Source: Novosphingobium sp. SCN 66-18
GTDB taxonomy: Bacteria > Pseudomonadota > Alphaproteobacteria > Sphingomonadales > Sphingomonadaceae
Assembly (NCBI GenBank): GCA_001725355.1
Contig: MEGD01000022.1
Span: 1 to 56,962, forward strand
DNA length: 56,962 nt
Direction: 5' to 3'
Shown: in pieces, positions 8,433 to 16,585 of the stretch
Layout of the letters: each line of letters starts with the position of its first letter
Position numbering within the stretch: position 1 is the stretch's first letter
The notes under the pieces: generated by a model
What the model saw: only the letters and a program-made list of their open reading frames with translations
What the model was told of the DNA's origin: nothing
The model's database searches: none
Made by a program: the position numbers and the translations under genes

Positions 8433-9890
8433 TCAGACGCTGCCCTCCAGGATCTGCAGCGTCTTGAGGTCCGAATGGAAATCGAGCGCGTAGTCGCCGC
8501 CTTCGCGGCCCAGGCCCGATATGCCGATCCCGCCGAACGGCGCGGTGAGATCGCGCACCAGGAAGGTGTTGACCCAGACCGTGCCCCCGCGCACCGCGCG
8601 GCCGACGCGTTCGGCGCGGGCGGCGTCACCGGTATAGACGATGCCCGAGAGGCCATAAGCGGTGGAATTGGCAAGCGCGACGCCTTCCTCCTCGGTGCGG
8701 AAGGTCTGGAACGTCAGCACCGGGCCGAACACTTCGTTCTGCACCACTTCGCTGTCGTTGGATTTCGGCACGATCAGCGTCGGCTCGATGAAGTTCGCGC
8801 CTTCGCGCCACAGCTTGCCGCCCCGCACGATCGCGTCGCCGGCCGCGCGTGCGCGGTCGATGAAGCCCATCACGCGCGCGACATGATCGGGATGGATCAG
8901 CGCCGACATCGTGGTCGCCGGATCGCGGCTGTCGCCCAGAACATGGGCATCGGCATAGGCGTGAAAGCGTTCGAGGAACGCCTCGCGCACGCTCTCCTCC
9001 ACGATGATGCGCGTGCCGGCCATGCAGACCTGTCCGCTGTCGTCGTATTGCCCCGCCGCCTTCTTCGCCGCCGCGTCGATATCGGCGTCGGCGAAGACCA
9101 GCAGCGGCGACTTGCCGCCAAGCTCGGCGGTGAACGGCACGATGTTTTCCGCCGCCGCGCGGCCGATCACCCGCGCGGTGGGGACCGAGCCGGTAAAGCT
9201 GATGCGCTTGACGCGCGGATCGCTGACCAGCGCCATGCCCAGATCGCGGCCGAAGCCCTGCACGATGTTGAACACGCCCGGCGGGAAGCCCGCCTGCTCG
9301 ATCAGGTCCGCCAGGACCGAGGCCGAAAGCGGCGACCATTCAGCGGGCTTCAGGATCACCGTGTTGCCCGCCGCCAGCGCCGGCGCGCACTTCCACGTGG
9401 ACAGCATGAACGGCGCGTTCCACGGCGTGATGATCACCGAAGGGCCGGACGGCATCCGGATCACCCGGTTGGCCGTGCCGCGCGAGGACCACACGCGCTC
9501 GCGATAATCGGTGGCAAGGTCGGCGTAGTTGCGGAAATTGAGCGCGCCGCGCGCGATTACGCGCAGGCGCAGGCTTTCGTGCAGCATGGCCATGTCCACG
9601 CATTCCACGATCGCCAGCCGTTCGATGTTGGCATCGATCAGATCGGCCAGGCGATGCAGGATCGCCCCGCGCTCCGCTGCCGCCATCGCCGACCAGACCG
9701 GAAACGCGCGCGTGGCCGCATCGACCGCCAGCGCGGCGGTGTCGGCATCCCCGCGCGAAACGTCGGCCAGCTTGCGGCTCCAGTCGAACGGGCAGCGCGT
9801 TTCGAAGGTTTCGGCCGACGCAACCCGGCGGCCATCGATGAAGTGATCGGGCGAGACATCCACGCCCTCGATCGAAACGCGCTCACGCAT
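8433..9890 (-). CDS. NAD(P)-dependent aldehyde dehydrogenase
   Basis: A 485-residue ALDH-superfamily enzyme with all landmarks: ITPWNAP (about 155-161), KPAEWSP (K181), FTGSVPTAR (231-240), general base E256 in AELGGK and nucleophile C289 in GQVCMAG. Pattern and context suggest a semialdehyde dehydrogenase such as the hydroxymuconate-semialdehyde type, oxidising a ring-cleavage aldehyde to an acid. The ATG at 9890 begins MRERVSIEG. The open frame continues far upstream, but that extension is out of frame with, and overlaps, the ligase gene, so it is not coding. It is third in a P450-ligase-ALDH operon, 14 bases after the ligase stop. Confidence 0.9.
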   Translation of the reverse strand: MRERVSIEGVDVSPDHFIDGRRVASAETFETRCPFDWSRKLADVSRGDADTAALAVDAATRAFPVWSAMAAAERGAILHRLADLIDANIERLAIVECVDMAMLHESLRLRVIARGALNFRNYADLATDYRERVWSSRGTANRVIRMPSGPSVIITPWNAPFMLSTWKCAPALAAGNTVILKPAEWSPLSASVLADLIEQAGFPPGVFNIVQGFGRDLGMALVSDPRVKRISFTGSVPTARVIGRAAAENIVPFTAELGGKSPLLVFADADIDAAAKKAAGQYDDSGQVCMAGTRIIVEESVREAFLERFHAYADAHVLGDSRDPATTMSALIHPDHVARVMGFIDRARAAGDAIVRGGKLWREGANFIEPTLIVPKSNDSEVVQNEVFGPVLTFQTFRTEEEGVALANSTAYGLSGIVYTGDAARAERVGRAVRGGTVWVNTFLVRDLTAPFGGIGISGLGREGGDYALDFHSDLKTLQILEGSV

Positions 9891-9904
9891 GGTCGGCAGG
9901 ACCC

Positions 9905-11200
9905 TCAGATGAAGTGCAGGTAGTAGGCGATCTGTTCGGCTTCGGACTTGCCTTCGAGTTCGAGCACTTCCTGCCGCTTGATCGCGATGAAATTCGCGAC
10001 GAGTTCGGTCCCGAGCGTCTCGGTCAGGACCGTATCGGCTTCCAGCGCGTCCAGCGCATCGGGCAGCGAATGCGGCGTGTGCCGGTCGGTGACCGTGGTT
10101 TCCAGCCCGTCGTTGGTTTCGCGCGCGGGCAGCTCGTAGCCCTTCTCGTAGCCGAGCAGCGCCGCCTGCAGGGCCGCCGCCAGCGCGAAATAGGGGCTGG
10201 CCGCGCCATCGGCCAGGCGGTGCTCGATCCGCGCCGCCGCCCCGGTTTCGGCCGAGACGCGCACCGTGACCGAGCGGTGATCGATGCCCCAGTTCGCCCA
10301 GTAGCCCGAAAGGCTGGCCGGTTGCAGCCGCGCATAGCTGTTGGTCAGCGGCGCCATGATCGCCGCCAGCGCCTCGTGGTGCTGCAACATGCCCGCGATG
10401 CAGCCGGCCATCAGCTTCGACGGTGCGCCGTTGGCGACATCGTCGGCAAAGGCGTTGCGGCCCGAATGCTCGGTGAAGCTGATGTTGAAGTGCAGTCCGC
10501 TGCCGCTCTTTTCGGCGAAGGGCTTGGGCAGGAACGACAGCAGGTAGCCGCGCCGGATCAGCAGTTCGCGTGCCATCTGGCGGAACAGGAACACGTCGTC
10601 GGCGGCGCGCAGCGCGTCCGCGTAACGCAGGGTCAGCTCGAACTGCGGCGCGTCGAATTCGGCGTTGATCGATTCGATCGGCAGGCCGCAGCGCGCGGCC
10701 ATGGCCCAGATATCGTCGATCAGCCCGGCGGGATCGGTAAACGGACCGGTGCCATAGACGAAGGCCCCCGGCGTTTCGTAGGGCACCCATTCGCCGTTCG
10801 GGCCGCGCTGGAAGATATAGGCTTCCAGTTCCATGCCGACCATCGGTTCCAGCCCGTGTTTGCGCCAGCCATCGATCGCGCGCTTGAGCGCGCTGCGCCC
10901 GCACAGCGGAAACGGCTCGCCCTGGAAGTGGAGGTCGGCCAGCGCGATCTGCGTGCCGGCTTCCCAGCCCGGGCGCAAGTCGTTGGCATCGAACCGCGCT
11001 TCCATGTCGGGCAGGCCATCGAGCAGGCCGCCGCCTGGAGCTGGTACAAGCGCTTTGCTATATGTAACCGCATAGGTTCCCACACACAGCCGGGCGTGCC
11101 CTTTGCGCGCCTCGCTGGAAGGAACGTACTTGCCGCGCGCCAGATTGAGCTGGTCGGCGAACAGGATTCTCACGCGATCGCCGGCGGCGAGTTCGGTCAT
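9905..11200 (-). CDS. Glutamine synthetase-like gamma-glutamyl ligase (PuuA/GlnT/TdnQ type)
   Basis: A 431-residue protein with the catalytic barrel of the glutamine synthetase superfamily: MELEAYIF metal site, ESINAEFDAPQFEL second glutamate pair, SGSGLHFNIS near the ATP/glutamate site, and an Arg-rich ARIEHRLAD region. It is shorter at the N-terminus than housekeeping GlnA and lacks its adenylylation-loop signature, matching the branch that joins glutamate to amines (polyamines, isopropylamine, anilines). The ATG at 11200 follows GGGGAGA; a longer GTG start at 11233 is possible. Lying between a P450 and an aldehyde dehydrogenase, and divergent from a ring-cleavage gene, it suggests glutamylation of an amine or a carboxylate in catabolism. 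Substrate unknown. Confidence 0.82.
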   Translation of the reverse strand: MTELAAGDRVRILFADQLNLARGKYVPSSEARKGHARLCVGTYAVTYSKALVPAPGGGLLDGLPDMEARFDANDLRPGWEAGTQIALADLHFQGEPFPLCGRSALKRAIDGWRKHGLEPMVGMELEAYIFQRGPNGEWVPYETPGAFVYGTGPFTDPAGLIDDIWAMAARCGLPIESINAEFDAPQFELTLRYADALRAADDVFLFRQMARELLIRRGYLLSFLPKPFAEKSGSGLHFNISFTEHSGRNAFADDVANGAPSKLMAGCIAGMLQHHEALAAIMAPLTNSYARLQPASLSGYWANWGIDHRSVTVRVSAETGAAARIEHRLADGAASPYFALAAALQAALLGYEKGYELPARETNDGLETTVTDRHTPHSLPDALDALEADTVLTETLGTELVANFIAIKRQEVLELEGKSEAEQIAYYLHFI

Positions 11201-11243
11201 GGCTGCAATCTCCCCAGGCACTATTCTGTTCACGCAGGTGCCC

Positions 11244-12512
11244 TCATTTTCTTTCGACCCTGACCGGCAGGTATTTGATTCCGTGGATGAAGTTGGACCG
11301 CAGGTAGCGGTGATCGGCCGTCTGCCCGATCGCCTTCACCCGCCGCGCCAGTTCCTGCAGCACGATCTTCACTTCCAGCTTGGCCAGCCACATGCCGAGG
11401 CAGATGTGCGGCCCGCCCTGCCCGAACGAGAGGAACGGGTTGCGCGGCCGGGTCAGGTCCAGCCGGTAGGGATCGGGGATCGCGGTCTCGTCGCGGTTGC
11501 CGGACAGGAACCACATGATCACCTTGTCGCCGGCCTTCACCGTCTTGCCGTGGAAATCGAAATCGCGCGTGGCGGTGCGGCGGAAGTGCGAGGTGGGCGA
11601 GGCCCAGCGGATCATCTCGTCCGTCGCCTCTTCCCACAGCGCGAAATCGGGCTGCTGCAGCTGCGCCAGCAGGGCCGGGTTGTTCGCCAGCGAATGCAGC
11701 GTTGCCGCGATCGAATAGCGGGTGGTGTCGTTCCCCGCCGCGACCAGCAGGCAGAAGAAGTTGCGGAACTCGTCGCGCGGCATCCGCGTGCCGTGGCTGG
11801 TTTCCTCGCGCACCAGGTTCAGCACGCCGATCTGCTCGCCTGCGTCCATCCGGTCGAGCAGATCGTTGGCGTAGTCGAACAGCTCGACCGCCGCCGGCGA
11901 ACGGAACGGCAGCAGCCGGTATTCGTCGGTATCGACCTTGTCGATCACGAAGTCGGTATAGTCGGGGTCCGAATTGGAAATGAGCGCATCGCCCTTTTCC
12001 ACCAGCCAGGCGGCATCGTCGGCGGGTACGCCCATGATCTGCGCCAGCATCTGCATCGGCAACCGCCGGGCGATGGCATCGACCGCGTCGAATTCGCCCG
12101 CTTCCAGCGCCTCGTCGAGCAGTTCGGTCACGATCCGGCGGATCGCTTCCTCGTACCCCGCCACGGTGGCGCGCGAAAAGGCCTTGGAAACCAGCGCGCG
12201 GAAAGCGCGATGCTGCGGCGGATCGGTTTCCTGAAAGGTCTTGCGCGCTTCGTATTCCTCGGGCGATTGATCCTCCATGCGGATGCCGCTGGCCGACGAC
12301 AGGAGATCGGGTTGCCGGTTCAGTTCCAGCAGATCGGCGTGGCGCACCACATTCCAGAAGCCCTTCCCACCATCGGACATTTCCATCCACGCGAACGGGT
12401 CTTCCCGGCGCAGCCGGTCGAAGGTGGCGAAAGGCGCGCCTTCGTTGAAGGCATCCTGGGATGACAGGTCAACGAAGGCGTCTTGCGAGCGGGAGAACGG
12501 ATAAGTTTCCAT
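11244..12512 (-). CDS. Cytochrome P450 (class I bacterial type)
   Basis: A soluble 422-residue P450 with the oxygen-activation motif AAGNDTT in helix I (258-264), ExxR at E299-R302 and the haem loop FGQGGPHICLG with ligand C371. There is no ferredoxin or reductase gene nearby, so electrons must come from elsewhere in the genome. The ATG at 12512 (METYPF) is chosen because it gives a typical bacterial P450 N-terminus; the open frame extends to 12626 over the divergent regulatory region. It is first in the P450-ligase-aldehyde dehydrogenase operon and diverges from the LigB-type dioxygenase gene. Hydroxylation or O-dealkylation of an aromatic is the likely role. Confidence 0.9.
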   Translation of the reverse strand: METYPFSRSQDAFVDLSSQDAFNEGAPFATFDRLRREDPFAWMEMSDGGKGFWNVVRHADLLELNRQPDLLSSASGIRMEDQSPEEYEARKTFQETDPPQHRAFRALVSKAFSRATVAGYEEAIRRIVTELLDEALEAGEFDAVDAIARRLPMQMLAQIMGVPADDAAWLVEKGDALISNSDPDYTDFVIDKVDTDEYRLLPFRSPAAVELFDYANDLLDRMDAGEQIGVLNLVREETSHGTRMPRDEFRNFFCLLVAAGNDTTRYSIAATLHSLANNPALLAQLQQPDFALWEEATDEMIRWASPTSHFRRTATRDFDFHGKTVKAGDKVIMWFLSGNRDETAIPDPYRLDLTRPRNPFLSFGQGGPHICLGMWLAKLEVKIVLQELARRVKAIGQTADHRYLRSNFIHGIKYLPVRVERK

Positions 12513-12545
12513 GCTTCTGACGATAGGAACGGTCCCCCGCCCCGA

Positions 12546-12564
12546 CTTGGCCAAAACGGCCAAG
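12546..12564. promoter_or_regulatory. Palindrome in the P450 / ring-cleavage divergent promoter region
   Basis: CTTGGCC, five bases (AAAAC), GGCCAAG: perfect 7-bp arms, 34 bases upstream of the P450 start and 80 bases upstream of the dioxygenase start. Its position between divergent genes makes it an operator candidate, probably for a regulator encoded nearby. The palindrome is seen; the role is inferred. Confidence 0.45.
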
Positions 12565-12643
12565 CTGCGCGGGCCTGATTGCCGGAAAGAAGCATGGTGC
12601 TTTGACGCGCGGAAGGGCGCGTTCATACGGAAAGGACTGCTCC

Positions 12644-13501
12644 ATGGGAGAAATCGTCGGCGCCGCGCTGCTGGCCCACGCCCCCACGATCATGATGTCG
12701 CAGGAAGACCGCTACGAGTTGAACGAGGGCAAGGAGATCAGCCTCGTTCCCGGTCTGCACCGCTTCCGCAGCGAGGTGATGGACGCGCTCCGGCCGGACA
12801 CCGTGATCGTGCTCGATTCCCACTGGTTCACCACGGTCGAGTTCTGCGTCAGCGGCCAGGAGCGCCGCACCGGCCTGTTCACCTCGGACGAACTGCCGCG
12901 CGGGATGAGCCAGGTGCCTTATGACCTGAAAGGCAATCCCGCTCTGGCCGGCGCCATCGCGGAACGCGCCACCGCCTGCGGCGTGCGCACCAATGCGATC
13001 GCCGATCCCTGCCTGCCGATCCATTATCCCACGGTGAACCTTGCGCATTATCTGCACGCGGGTGAGGAATGGCTTTCGGTGAGCTGCGCGCAGACCGGCG
13101 AAACGCCCGATTTCCTCGCCGTCGGCCAGGGCATCGGCCAGGCCATCGCCGCATCGGACCGTCGCGTGCTGCTGCTGGCCAGCGGTTCGATGAGCCACCG
13201 CTTCTGGCCGCTGTCCGTGCTTCACCTCCACGAGGCCTCGGACCCGATCCACATCAGCCGCCCCGAAGCGCGTGAGGCCGATCTCGAACGCCTGGAATGG
13301 TTCTACAGGGGCGATCACGCCTCGGTCATCGACACCATGCCCGAATTCCTCAAGCACGTGCCCGAAGCGCGCTTCGGCCATTACCTGATGATGGCGGGCG
13401 CCTGCGGGGGCCGCGAATGGACGTGGCCCGGCGTGCGCTATTCCGACTACGAGAACGCCACCGGCACCAGCCAGGTGCACGTGTGGTTCGCCCGCCCCTG
13501 A
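12644..13501 (+). CDS. Class III (LigB-family) extradiol ring-cleavage dioxygenase
   Basis: A 285-residue protein of the LigB superfamily, non-haem Fe(II) enzymes that cleave catechol-type rings next to the hydroxyls. The predicted iron ligands H12 (LLAHAPT) and H60 (LDSHWFTT) are present, as is a later conserved histidine pair region around IHYPTVNLAHYL; the overall layout resembles 3,4-dihydroxyphenylacetate-2,3-dioxygenase-like members. The ATG at 12644 follows GGAAAGGA. It diverges from the P450 operon, whose aldehyde dehydrogenase could oxidise the semialdehyde this enzyme would make. The exact catechol is unknown. Confidence 0.86.
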   Translation: MGEIVGAALLAHAPTIMMSQEDRYELNEGKEISLVPGLHRFRSEVMDALRPDTVIVLDSHWFTTVEFCVSGQERRTGLFTSDELPRGMSQVPYDLKGNPALAGAIAERATACGVRTNAIADPCLPIHYPTVNLAHYLHAGEEWLSVSCAQTGETPDFLAVGQGIGQAIAASDRRVLLLASGSMSHRFWPLSVLHLHEASDPIHISRPEAREADLERLEWFYRGDHASVIDTMPEFLKHVPEARFGHYLMMAGACGGREWTWPGVRYSDYENATGTSQVHVWFARP

Positions 13502-13544
13502 TCGGAGAGCGACACCACCACGCGGGCAGACGGGAACCGCGGCC

Positions 13545-13856
13545 TCAGACGGTCTGGATGCTGAAGGCGAACCAGGCGCCTGCCGAATGGTCGTACAGTT
13601 GCACCACCTGATCCGTGACGGTCAGCGAATAATGGCTGGATGAAGCGCGATCAAAGCCACGCGCATTCCGGCCGTCGATCTCCAGCGACACGAACGCATT
13701 CTCGGCGGCATCATAGATTTCCGACCGCGTCGCGCTGAACGTCGACGATCGATCGCCATCCCTGCCCTGCATTCTATCGCCCCGGACTTCCGCAGCGATA
13801 CGCAGATCCTGTCCGGATTCGTGGTCATGCACGCCTGCAACCTTGTGGCCGAACAT
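13545..13856 (-). CDS. Small protein of unknown function
   Basis: A 103-residue product from the ATG at 13856 (MFGHKVAGVHDHESGQDLRI); starts at 13901 or 13919 would add a short hydrophobic leader. I do not recognise a family. The sequence is balanced and beta-rich (SEIYDAAENAFVSLEIDGR, SSHYSLTVTDQVVQLYDHS), without membrane segments or cysteines, and has coding character typical of a small soluble or secreted sandwich protein. It lies between the ring-cleavage gene (convergent) and a MarR gene on the same strand, so it may share transcription with the regulator. The reality of the gene is likely but not certain. Confidence 0.5.
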   Translation of the reverse strand: MFGHKVAGVHDHESGQDLRIAAEVRGDRMQGRDGDRSSTFSATRSEIYDAAENAFVSLEIDGRNARGFDRASSSHYSLTVTDQVVQLYDHSAGAWFAFSIQTV

Positions 13857-13958
13857 GAAGGCGTGGGCTGTTGCGGCGATGATGGCTCGTGTGTGGGAAA
13901 GCATCCCGCCTTGTGCCACCGACGGCCGGAAAGCACCAGACCATGGTGCCTGTCCGCG

Positions 13959-14465
13959 TCAGAGAATATCCGGGTTGGCGAGAACGACCCGGCGCATGAC
14001 CTTGCGCAGCTCGATATCGAGCTGCCGGCGCTCATCGGCCGAAAGATCGCCAAGCCAGTCCTCGTACATGCCGCTGCGTTCCTCGCGCACGGAAGCGTAG
14101 ATGCGCTTGCCTTCCTCGGTCAGCGAAATCAGGCTGCTCTTGCGGTTGCGCGGGTGGGGCTCGCGCTGGATCAGGCCCCGCCCTTCCAGCACGCCCACCG
14201 CCCGGCTGACCTCGGCCCGGTCGACGAAAGCGGCGTCCGCGATTTCGCTGGCGCTGCACCGCCCCATCAGTTCGACGTGCGAAATCACGCGCCATTCGGC
14301 CAGCGACATCGCCGCCCTTTCGCGCACGTGCTGCGATGTGACCCGATCGATCATCTTGGCCAGCAACAGGATGCGATAGGGAAGATGGCTTTGCCCGAAC
14401 AGCTTCCATCGCCGTTCGGAAGCGCGAAGCGTCGGATCGTCATCCGGCGGAGTGGCCCTGTCCAT
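13959..14465 (-). CDS. MarR family transcriptional regulator
   Basis: A 168-residue MarR protein: MSLAEWRVISHVELMG, helix-turn-helix ASEIADAAFVDRAEVSRAVGVLEGRG, wing with RKSSLISLTEEGKR. The DRAEVSRAVGVLE recognition helix is like regulators of aromatic degradation. An alternative ATG at 14507 directly abuts a palindrome, so the ATG at 14465 is preferred, leaving that palindrome upstream. The gene diverges from the small ORF/CocE hydrolase pair and is followed by the small unknown gene. Repression of itself and the hydrolase unit, relieved by an aromatic ligand, is the likely arrangement. Confidence 0.85.
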   Translation of the reverse strand: MDRATPPDDDPTLRASERRWKLFGQSHLPYRILLLAKMIDRVTSQHVRERAAMSLAEWRVISHVELMGRCSASEIADAAFVDRAEVSRAVGVLEGRGLIQREPHPRNRKSSLISLTEEGKRIYASVREERSGMYEDWLGDLSADERRQLDIELRKVMRRVVLANPDIL

Positions 14466-14507
14466 GGCGTGACCAATACCCGACTGAAACCGTCTTGTCA
14501 CGCGCAT

Positions 14508-14541
14508 GTTGTAGATATATCAACAACTATCAGTGGTGATA
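14508..14541. promoter_or_regulatory. Two adjacent palindromes, probable MarR operator
   Basis: GTTGTAGATATATCAACAAC (14508-14527) is a 20-bp inverted repeat with one mismatched pair per half. It is followed at once by TATCA-GTGG-TGATA (14528-14541), a perfect 5-bp repeat. Both lie in an AT-rich patch unlike the surrounding DNA, 43 bases upstream of the MarR start and 39 bases before the divergent small ORF. Size and symmetry fit a MarR dimer site; binding is inferred. Confidence 0.65.
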
Positions 14542-14579
14542 AATCAATAACTAGATGTTGCCCGCAGGAGAGGACGAGC

Positions 14580-14753
14580 GTGACCGCCCCACACCAATGT
14601 GCCCCGCAGTGCGAATACGCCTTCACCATCTCGATCGGACTGGGCCGGTTGCGCAGGATCGCACCTTCGGCGCTGGGCGACACCGGGGCGGTGATCTCCA
14701 GGCAGAACCGCGGCTATCGCGGAGCCCGCAACCAAGACATCGTGGCGCTGTGA
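14580..14753 (+). CDS. Short 57-residue ORF coupled to the CocE hydrolase gene
   Basis: A GTG at 14580 preceded by a strong ribosome site (CAGGAGAGG) opens a 57-codon frame, with CEYAFTISIGLGRLRRIAPS in the middle and RNQDIVAL at the end. It stops at TGA 14751-14753, which overlaps a GTG start (14750) of the hydrolase in a GTGA junction. The beginning, with an aromatic-rich strand then RIAP, faintly recalls the N-terminus of DUF3237 proteins, but the similarity is too weak to name it. It may be a remnant of such a gene or a leader that carries ribosomes to the hydrolase start. No function is claimed. Confidence 0.45.
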   Translation: MTAPHQCAPQCEYAFTISIGLGRLRRIAPSALGDTGAVISRQNRGYRGARNQDIVAL

Positions 14754-16429
14754 TCGTGGCCGGCACCGGCTTTGCCCCGATCATGCGCCCTGGCGTCGAC
14801 CCGCACACCGCGCCGAACAAGCCGCCGCTGCCGCCGATCGATTATGCGCTGCGCCACGAGGCGGGTCTGGTGATCGAGCGCAATGTCGCCATCCCGTTGC
14901 GCGATGGCGTGCGCATCTACGCCGATGTCTATCGGCCAGAAGGTCCACGCGGCGAAGCCGACCTGCCGGTGCTGCTGTCATGGAGCCCCTATGGCAAGCA
15001 CGCCCAGTCCAACCAGGTGTTCTGGCCGCGGTCGGGCGTCAATCCGGAATGGCTTTCGCCGCTGACGCCGTTCGAAGGCGCGGACCCGGTCAAATGGGGC
15101 GCGCTGGGCTACGCCGTGGTCGTGGTCGATCCGCGCGGGGCGTGGCTTTCGGAAGGCGACTTCCATCACAACGGCGCGGTCGAGGCTCAGGATTGCGCCG
15201 ATACGATCAACTGGCTGGCAGACCAGCCCTGGTCGAACGGCAAGGTCGGCATGACGGGCGTTTCCTATCTGGCGGCGATCCAGTTCTGGGTCGCGGCGCT
15301 GAACCCGCCGGCGCTGGCGGCGATCAACCCGTGGGAAGGCTTCACCGACTGGTATCGCGAATTCGCCTATCACGGCGGCATTCTCGAAACCGGCTTTCTG
15401 CCGCGCGCGTCCGACAACATCCGCTTCTCGCTGAACCAGACCGAAGATACGTGGGAAAACGCGCAGGCCCATCCGCTGATGGATGCCTTCTGGCATTCGA
15501 AGGAGATCGACCTGGCCGCGATCCGCACGCCGGCGTGGGTTGTCGCCAGCTGGTCGGACCAGGGGCTGCACACGCGCGGCACGCTGGAAGCGTTCAAGGC
15601 GATGTCCAGTCCGCGAAAATGGCTCGACGTGCATGGTCAGAAGAAGTGGGCGCACTATTATCTGGCGCAGAGCCAGGCCCGGCGCGAAGCGTTCTTCGAT
15701 CACTTCCTGAAGGACCGGCAGACCGCCTTGGCCGCGTGGCCGCCGGTCCGCATCGAGGTGCGCGAACGGCACGGCGAAGCGGTGGAGCGCGCCGAACGGG
15801 AATGGCCCCTCGCCCGAACGGTGCCCACGCCGCTGTGGCTGCATGCCGACGGCACACTGGACGCGGATCGCCCAGATAGTCCTGCCGCGATCGCTTATGA
15901 TGCCACAGAAGGCGAAGCCGTGTTCGACCATCGTTTCGAACAGGACACGGAACTTACCGGCCACGCCAGCCTGCGCCTGTGGGTGGAGGCCGAAGGGTCC
16001 GACGACATGGACCTGTTCGTGGCGTTGCAGAAACTCGATCGCGATGGCCAGCCGCTTGGCCAGACCTTCTATGCGTTCTTCGAAGATGGACCGGTCGCGC
16101 TCGGCTGGCTTCGGGCCAGCCACCGCGAAACCGACCCGGTCCGAAGTACGCCGCTGCAACCGTTCCACACCCACGTTCGCGAACAGCGGCTAGCGCCGGG
16201 CGAAATCGTGCCGGTGGACATCGAAATCTGGCCATCCTCCACGCTTTTTCACGCAGGAGAAACTCTAAGGATCGTGATCAAGGGCGCGGATATCTACGCC
16301 GAAGGCGCGCCGTTCCTGCCGTTTGCGCGCCACGAGGCGACGCGCAACGCCGGTCGCCACATCCTCCACATCGGGCCGGAGCACAACTCGCACCTGCTGC
16401 TGCCGGTAATCCCGAAGGCGGAGGGCTGA
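14750..16429 (+). CDS. CocE/NonD family alpha/beta hydrolase (X-Pro dipeptidyl-peptidase-like)
   Basis: A 559-residue hydrolase of the CocE/NonD (peptidase S15-like) family. The N-terminal alpha/beta domain has IPLRDGVRIYADVYRP, the VVVVDPRGAWLSEG strand and the nucleophile elbow GVSYLA. A likely acid lies in SWSDQGLHTRG and a His in LDVHGQKKWAH. The C-terminal jelly-roll domain (LRLWVEAEGSDDMDLFVAL, then VPVDIEIWPSSTLFHAGETLRI) is complete. Relatives hydrolyse acyl esters and amides such as cocaine or glutaryl compounds. The start is GTG 14750, translationally coupled to the short ORF, or ATG 14783. It may release an ester-linked aromatic for the neighbouring pathway. Confidence 0.87.
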   Translation: MIVAGTGFAPIMRPGVDPHTAPNKPPLPPIDYALRHEAGLVIERNVAIPLRDGVRIYADVYRPEGPRGEADLPVLLSWSPYGKHAQSNQVFWPRSGVNPEWLSPLTPFEGADPVKWGALGYAVVVVDPRGAWLSEGDFHHNGAVEAQDCADTINWLADQPWSNGKVGMTGVSYLAAIQFWVAALNPPALAAINPWEGFTDWYREFAYHGGILETGFLPRASDNIRFSLNQTEDTWENAQAHPLMDAFWHSKEIDLAAIRTPAWVVASWSDQGLHTRGTLEAFKAMSSPRKWLDVHGQKKWAHYYLAQSQARREAFFDHFLKDRQTALAAWPPVRIEVRERHGEAVERAEREWPLARTVPTPLWLHADGTLDADRPDSPAAIAYDATEGEAVFDHRFEQDTELTGHASLRLWVEAEGSDDMDLFVALQKLDRDGQPLGQTFYAFFEDGPVALGWLRASHRETDPVRSTPLQPFHTHVREQRLAPGEIVPVDIEIWPSSTLFHAGETLRIVIKGADIYAEGAPFLPFARHEATRNAGRHILHIGPEHNSHLLLPVIPKAEG

Positions 16430-16585
16430 CCGATAACCTGTCGGCAACCGCCAGCCAAAGGCCGCAGGGCCGAAAAGGCACTGGCATAGCTGGCGTCCGG
16501 CCGTCGGGGGGCTACTCAAACCTGGCGATGGATGACGTCTTGATTTTTTGCAGGCCGGTGCCTTTCCAGCACCGCCCCGTCCTGT

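Noticed and set aside
8433-10904. A single 823-codon open frame covering the aldehyde dehydrogenase and part of the ligase gene
   Set aside because: Only the part up to 9890 matches the ALDH family; upstream it is out of frame with the convincing ligase gene and Arg-rich, as expected for a shadow frame in high-GC DNA.
13821-14753. 310-codon open frame on the plus strand across the MarR gene
   Set aside because: It is antisense to a clear MarR gene for most of its length; only its last 57 codons have a ribosome site and are kept as a separate short ORF.
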